Part shown: piece by piece, positions 60,128-64,000 of the stretch
Numbering within the stretch: the first letter of the stretch is position 1
Layout of the letters: each line of letters opens with the position of its first letter
Assembly (NCBI GenBank): GCA_964526225.1
Contig: CAZGLL010000005.1
Coordinates: 4,831 to 68,830, forward strand
Source: DRYM01 sp964526225
GTDB taxonomy: Archaea; Thermoproteota; Thermoprotei_A; EX4484-217-1
DNA length: 64,000 nt
Reading direction: 5' to 3'
The notes under the pieces: generated by a model
Database searches by the model: none
The model's input: the letters and a program-made list of their open reading frames with translations, nothing else
What the model was told of the DNA's origin: nothing
Position numbers and translations under genes: made by a program

Positions 60128-60200
60128 TCATCAAGGCCTGCGTAACATCATCCCTAATGAGGGCCTTAAATGGTCAGCGGGCTAATTTCCAATCATCTCG
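60128..60200 (-). ncRNA. C/D-box guide RNA candidate
   Basis: Minus strand: box C GATGATT (60197-60191), 14-base spacer, D' box CTGA (60176-60173), 20 bases, C' box GGATGATG (60152-60145), 11-base spacer, box D TTGA (60133-60130). Box C and box D each differ from consensus, and the D'-C' distance is long. A TATA-like CTTTTAAATG at 60223-60232 would start the RNA at about 60200, directly before box C. Target unknown. Confidence 0.5.
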
Positions 60201-60222
60201 CCTACACTTACTATTGTCAACA

Positions 60223-60232
60223 TTTAAAAGTT
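60223..60232 (-). promoter_or_regulatory. TATA-like box for a C/D-box RNA
   Basis: CTTTTAAATG on the minus strand, centred about 26 bases before the predicted 5' end of the guide RNA. Confidence 0.4.
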
Positions 60233-60269
60233 AAAAATATGTTTCTGAATTTAGCAAGTTGAAAAGTAG

Positions 60270-60983
60270 ATGTTAGAGATGGAATGTAGCTTAGAAAATG
60301 AAGCTATAGAGAGAATTTTAGTATGGCCTTATAATAGGAGGATAGCTATTTTAAGTAACTATGAATCCGTTAAACAATTACTACAAGCTTTTCTAATATC
60401 TAAGTTTGCTAAATGCTCTAATGAAAACATTTACCTTATCGATTACAGTGGTAAATTTAGATTTGAAATACTAAGTGGCTTACTAAGTCAGAAAAATTTA
60501 GAGAACATTATTTACCTAGAAAATTTGATAAGCGAATTAAAGGGGTTTTCACTACATATACATAATCCATCAGAAAAGGATGCCGATATTGTTTCAGAGA
60601 TAAAAAATGTGAACGTAAAATACATTGTAATAACCGATATTAAACCTTCTAAGGCTTTAAAAGGAATTAAAGGATTTTTTAAAGTATACTGCAGGAAGAG
60701 AAAAGGGAAAATTTATGAATTAAAAACGTTTGCCGACAAAGTATTAATTTCTGTTTCAGGATGCGAGATCGAAGACGCATTCAAAGTATTACCTAAGTAC
60801 CTACTTAAGGCTCTAAACATACTTAAGGAGGCAGCAGCAGAATACGGTAGCTATACTACGAAAGACGCGATTACAATTGTTTCAGCAAGAATGGGAATAA
60901 GTAGGAATTTCGCTAGGAAAATTTTAACTGACCTTGCATCTTACGGGTTTATTGAGATAAACAGGGGGTACATTATTGTTTAG
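60270..60983 (+). CDS. Hypothetical protein with C-terminal winged helix
   Basis: 237 residues. The last 75 form a winged helix (YLLKALNILKEAAAEYGSYTTKDAITIVSARMGISRNFARKILTDLASYGFIEINRGY), pointing to DNA binding. The first 150 are alpha/beta and weakly recall a RecA-like sheet (RRIAILSNYESVKQLLQAFLISK; IYLIDYSGKFRFEIL; VKYIVITDI), but there is no P-loop, so nucleotide binding is not supported. ATG 60270 or ATG 60279. It ends three bases before the convergent leuS stop. Function unknown; a regulator is the best guess. Confidence 0.6.
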   Translation: MLEMECSLENEAIERILVWPYNRRIAILSNYESVKQLLQAFLISKFAKCSNENIYLIDYSGKFRFEILSGLLSQKNLENIIYLENLISELKGFSLHIHNPSEKDADIVSEIKNVNVKYIVITDIKPSKALKGIKGFFKVYCRKRKGKIYELKTFADKVLISVSGCEIEDAFKVLPKYLLKALNILKEAAAEYGSYTTKDAITIVSARMGISRNFARKILTDLASYGFIEINRGYIIV

Positions 60984-60986
60984 TTA

Positions 60987-63929
60987 TTATTCAATATAAA
61001 TCGCTGGTTTCCATGGTATAGCATGTTTCGCCTTACTCTTAGGATCGTACGTTGGTTTCTCCTCACTCACCACGAATATATCATTTACTTTAAGCATTCT
61101 CCTCAGATACTGCATATTTTCTTCAAGAACCTTTTTCTCATCAAGTAAGTATAGGAGATCATAGTATTCTCTAGGTAGGGCTGTTACGAAATCTATTAAC
61201 GATTTAACTGCTTCAACAGCTTTCCTTCCATATTTAGCTATCTCCTTTTTTCTCATAACTTCTCGAAGTACCTCTCTTTGCGGATTTTCAACCTTAGTCT
61301 TTAGCTTGTTTACAACAGCTTTAACTAATTCGTACTTCCAAGGAGAAGCAACGTAGAGATATATTCTACGCGGTTTTATTGTAGTGACTTTAATTATTTC
61401 CCTAATGTCACCAACTATTTTCCGTAGATAAAGTTCTATCAGTTCTACTTTAAGGTCTCTTAGCTTTTGCTCATAAGTTGGCCATTTAGCTAATGAAATG
61501 TGGTTTTTCCCGCCTATTTCTCTCCAAAGCTCCTCTGTAATGAATGGTGCAAAAGGAGCTAACAGTCTAAGCCAAACACTAACGAAGTACTTTAACACAT
61601 ATGGATTTGGCTTCTCAGAGACCTCGAGATACCATTTCAGATCTTGCTCCATGATGTAAAGTGCTGTGCTTGAAGCTTCTCTAATCCTAAGGTTTTCAAG
61701 AGCTTCTGTAACAGACCTTATTCTTTTCTGCGTAATACTTAGGAGCCACTTATCAGCATATGATAGCTTATCCACGACTTCATAAACATCTTCATTATCT
61801 ATGCGGTTTATTCCATATTCGCTTACGAAGTAGACAACATAGTTCTTCAGTCTTCTTAGTCTTTCGAGAATACTTAAGGCCAAATTTACGCTGAAGTCAG
61901 CATCCTGGTTTATTTCGGCCGAGACAGCAAGCAATAATCTTACAACATCTGGACCATAAAGTTTATTTGCGATTCTAAGAGGTACGATGTTTCTTAAAGA
62001 TTTAGACATCTTCTTACCTTCGTAGAGTACGAATCCGTTAACAACTATTTGCCGTGGCCATAGCTTCTCAGGAAATATTGCTGCATGATTGTATATGAAG
62101 AATGTTAGATGGTTAGGTACTAGGTCTTTTCCGCTATGTCTACTATCGAGAGGATACCAGTATAGGAACTCCTTTCTCATAGCCTTTAGCACCTTAGCAG
62201 GAATTCCCGATCTTTCAGAAACCCTGTCTACATTGCCTTTTCCTAAGAACACATAGTCAAATACTTCATGTGTTAGTTTATCGGGCCCTATTTGGTACTC
62301 ATTAATGTGTTTCGAAATAGTGTAGTATGCCATGTAGATTGTTGAATCGCTAAGTGACTCTATAATCCAACCAGGACTCCATGGGAGTTCTGTTCCTAAG
62401 CCTCTCTGTCTAGCGCATGCTCTTTCCCTAACCCATTCTATGGTGTATTCAAAGTCTTTACGGAATTCTTCAGGGAATATTTTCATAGATTTTAAGGCTT
62501 TTCTCGCAAGCTCCTTCCATTCGGGATTAGAGTAGTCGAGAAACCATTGGTTCTCTAAAATCTTAACTACGATTTCAGTACCGCATCTACAATACACGGG
62601 CTTATTAAGTATTTCATACATTACATCCGCTTTTCCTTGGTTTAGCAGATCTTCCTTTACCTTATCCCTAGCTTCCCTAACAGGGAGTTTAGAGTATTTT
62701 CCAGTGTTCTCTTTCATAACTCCCTTATGGTATTCTAATGAGTAAAGCTGTTTAGTGGCTTCTTCAAGTTTCCTATCTAATTGGCTTTTAATACCCATTT
62801 TTTCGACTATGTCTCTTGCAGGATACTCTGAATGACCTTCAACAGAAATTATTGAAATAGGCCGTAATTCATTAGGACTTACATTATATTTTTCGAGAAC
62901 TTCTCTGTTCTCCTTTATTTCCTCCAATGCAACGTAATCGTATGGTGCATGAGCAGGCACCGACATTACAACTCCTGATGCATTATTTGGATCCACGAAT
63001 CTTCCAGGTAAAATGGGTACTTTAGCTCCTGTCATAGGGTTCTTTACTCTCTTCCCTAAAAGCTCCTCTCCAAGAATTCTCTTAACCACCTTAACTTTCC
63101 TATTCTGAAATGTTAGTTTCCATGCTGCTTTAGAGCTAATGACCCATTTTTCTCCATCAACTTCTGCTAAAACGTATTCGCTTTCAGGATTAACCCATAG
63201 GTTTGTTACCCCGAAAATAGTTTCAGGCCTTAATGTGGCGCATGGGTATTTTTCTCCATCATCTCCTTCGAAAAGTATTAGAGTGAACTCACCTATCTCT
63301 GGTTCTACATCACCCTTAGTATCGTGTTGTCCTACAGGATTCTGATGTACAGGACACCATCCTACAGGATGTGTTCCCTGAGTAACATATCCTTTCTCTC
63401 TAAGCTTCTGAAACTGCCACCTAATAAATTGGCTGAATTGAGGTGTTATGCTCGTAAATTCTCTTCTCCAATCTATGCTTAATCCTAATTGCATCATAGC
63501 TTTCTTGGCATCTTCATGAAAGTATTTAGCCATACCCAATGGCGTCTTTAGCTTCTCAATATCCTCCTTAGGTATGCAGTATACATTAATGAATAAGTCT
63601 ATTAGTTCTTTATCGCCTTTAGCCACAGCTTCAGCCATGGTTAAAATTGGTGTTCCAGTATAATGGAACCCCATTGGGAATAGTACGTTGTATCCCTGCA
63701 TTCTCTTAAACCTAGCATAAATATCTGTTATAGTATATGTTCTTGCATGGCCTATGTGTAGTGGTGAATTAGGATAAGGAAAAGCAGCTGTTAGGAAGAA
63801 CTTAGGTTTCCCCGGTTTGGGGTCAGCTTCGAATATTCTATCTTCATACCATTTTCTAAGCCATTTCTCAGATACTTCATTAAGATATTTTGCGAAATCA
63901 TTTATGGGCGCTATTTCAGCCGCTGTCAA
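60987..63929 (-). CDS. leuS: Leucyl-tRNA synthetase, archaeal type
   Basis: Charges tRNA-Leu. 980 residues. HIGH motif HIGHARTYT (58-66) after FPYPNSPL; a large CP1 editing domain (about 180-450) with TLRPETIFGVTNLWVNP (the threonine-rich editing signature) and VVMSVPAHAPYDYVAL; zinc-type CRCGTEIVVKI; KMSKSLRN near residue 640; helical anticodon domain and an archaeal C-terminal extension. The fold and length match archaeal/eukaryotic cytosolic enzymes. TTG 63929 has GGTGG eight bases upstream. Catalytic and editing residues appear intact. Confidence 0.95.
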   Translation of the reverse strand: MTAAEIAPINDFAKYLNEVSEKWLRKWYEDRIFEADPKPGKPKFFLTAAFPYPNSPLHIGHARTYTITDIYARFKRMQGYNVLFPMGFHYTGTPILTMAEAVAKGDKELIDLFINVYCIPKEDIEKLKTPLGMAKYFHEDAKKAMMQLGLSIDWRREFTSITPQFSQFIRWQFQKLREKGYVTQGTHPVGWCPVHQNPVGQHDTKGDVEPEIGEFTLILFEGDDGEKYPCATLRPETIFGVTNLWVNPESEYVLAEVDGEKWVISSKAAWKLTFQNRKVKVVKRILGEELLGKRVKNPMTGAKVPILPGRFVDPNNASGVVMSVPAHAPYDYVALEEIKENREVLEKYNVSPNELRPISIISVEGHSEYPARDIVEKMGIKSQLDRKLEEATKQLYSLEYHKGVMKENTGKYSKLPVREARDKVKEDLLNQGKADVMYEILNKPVYCRCGTEIVVKILENQWFLDYSNPEWKELARKALKSMKIFPEEFRKDFEYTIEWVRERACARQRGLGTELPWSPGWIIESLSDSTIYMAYYTISKHINEYQIGPDKLTHEVFDYVFLGKGNVDRVSERSGIPAKVLKAMRKEFLYWYPLDSRHSGKDLVPNHLTFFIYNHAAIFPEKLWPRQIVVNGFVLYEGKKMSKSLRNIVPLRIANKLYGPDVVRLLLAVSAEINQDADFSVNLALSILERLRRLKNYVVYFVSEYGINRIDNEDVYEVVDKLSYADKWLLSITQKRIRSVTEALENLRIREASSTALYIMEQDLKWYLEVSEKPNPYVLKYFVSVWLRLLAPFAPFITEELWREIGGKNHISLAKWPTYEQKLRDLKVELIELYLRKIVGDIREIIKVTTIKPRRIYLYVASPWKYELVKAVVNKLKTKVENPQREVLREVMRKKEIAKYGRKAVEAVKSLIDFVTALPREYYDLLYLLDEKKVLEENMQYLRRMLKVNDIFVVSEEKPTYDPKSKAKHAIPWKPAIYIE

Positions 63930-63941
63930 AACCTAATCCAC

Positions 63942-64000
63942 CTATCCCCTAATCCTCCATTTCTCATACTTTTCAATTTTCTTTCTAAGCTTCTTAAAAA
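63942..64000 (-). CDS. C-terminal end of an upstream gene cut by window edge
   Basis: The last 18 codons of a minus-strand frame ending at TAG 63944, reading FKKLRKKIEKYEKWRIRG, lie 12 bases before leuS. The Lys/Arg-rich helical ending looks like a genuine protein C-terminus and contains AGGTGG near its end as the leuS ribosome-binding site. Identity cannot be told. Confidence 0.35.
   Translation of the reverse strand, partial: FKKLRKKIEKYEKWRIRG

Noticed and set aside
1..64000. CRISPR arrays, IS elements, integrases, att sites, rRNA and tRNA genes
   Set aside because: Read for regular repeats, transposase motifs and tRNA features; none seen. Gene order and composition look chromosomal throughout.

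Overview
The window is chromosomal DNA of a thermophilic archaeon, most likely of the TACK / Thermoproteota side. The signs are a one-polypeptide reverse gyrase, a crenarchaeal-type single-OB-fold SSB, a TackOD1 zinc-ribbon protein, a DUF2192 protein, F420 biosynthesis genes, an archaeal mevalonate operon, TATA-type promoters, frequent GTG/TTG starts after GAGG/GGTG ribosome-binding sites, and low-GC, tightly packed genes. I cannot place it below phylum level. I saw no rRNA, tRNA, CRISPR array, IS element or prophage.

Layout. 0.2-2 kb holds a PA14-domain protein, a RimI-type acetyltransferase and a DUF488 protein. 2.1-7.3 kb holds a TackOD1 zinc-ribbon protein convergent to a pilus/archaellum-like assembly set (degenerate ArlH-like protein, secretion ATPase, two half-size platform proteins). 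7.4-11.3 kb holds a PqqD-like protein, SSB, an MgtC/DUF4010 membrane protein, an adenosine-specific kinase homologue and an AbrB-PhoU phosphate regulator. 11.7-16.2 kb is a translationally coupled F420 operon (cofD-cofC-two predicted nucleotidyltransferases-cofE). 16.3-24 kb holds cysS, a metallo-beta-lactamase nuclease, reverse gyrase and pyruvate kinase. 24-34 kb is mixed metabolism and regulation: an FrhB-like iron-sulfur protein, a sugar nucleotidyltransferase, a VTT membrane protein, a class V aminotransferase, TsaC, a DtxR repressor, nicotinate phosphoribosyltransferase, a MobA-like protein and BtpA. 34.8-38.7 kb is the mevalonate entry operon (HMG-CoA synthase, thiolase, DUF35 protein, HMG-CoA reductase). 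39.5-46.1 kb is a complete oligopeptide-type ABC importer whose binding protein appears circularly permuted. 46.3-51.2 kb holds an ABC-2 exporter, a ferredoxin, pyrophosphatase and an ABC-ATPase/GNAT fusion. 51.2-53.4 kb holds a small operon with a divergent GGDEF-like protein. 53.4-64 kb holds radical SAM, ACT-V4R, YjbQ, glutamate dehydrogenase, a decayed nucleotidyltransferase paralogue, an ITP/XTP phosphatase, HxlB, a MIP18 protein and leuS.

Beyond protein genes I see three candidate C/D-box guide RNAs, each with a TATA-like box about 25 bases upstream, one structured GC-rich leader ahead of tsaC, a perfect palindrome on the pyruvate kinase start codon, and several strong hairpins.

Most worth following up: the circularly permuted binding protein; the two intact nucleotidyltransferases inside the F420 operon with a catalytically dead third paralogue elsewhere; the GGDEF-like cyclase-fold gene coupled to a winged-helix gene; and the tsaC leader with three hairpin/CTTACA units. 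All calls come from reading the sequence; no database search was run.
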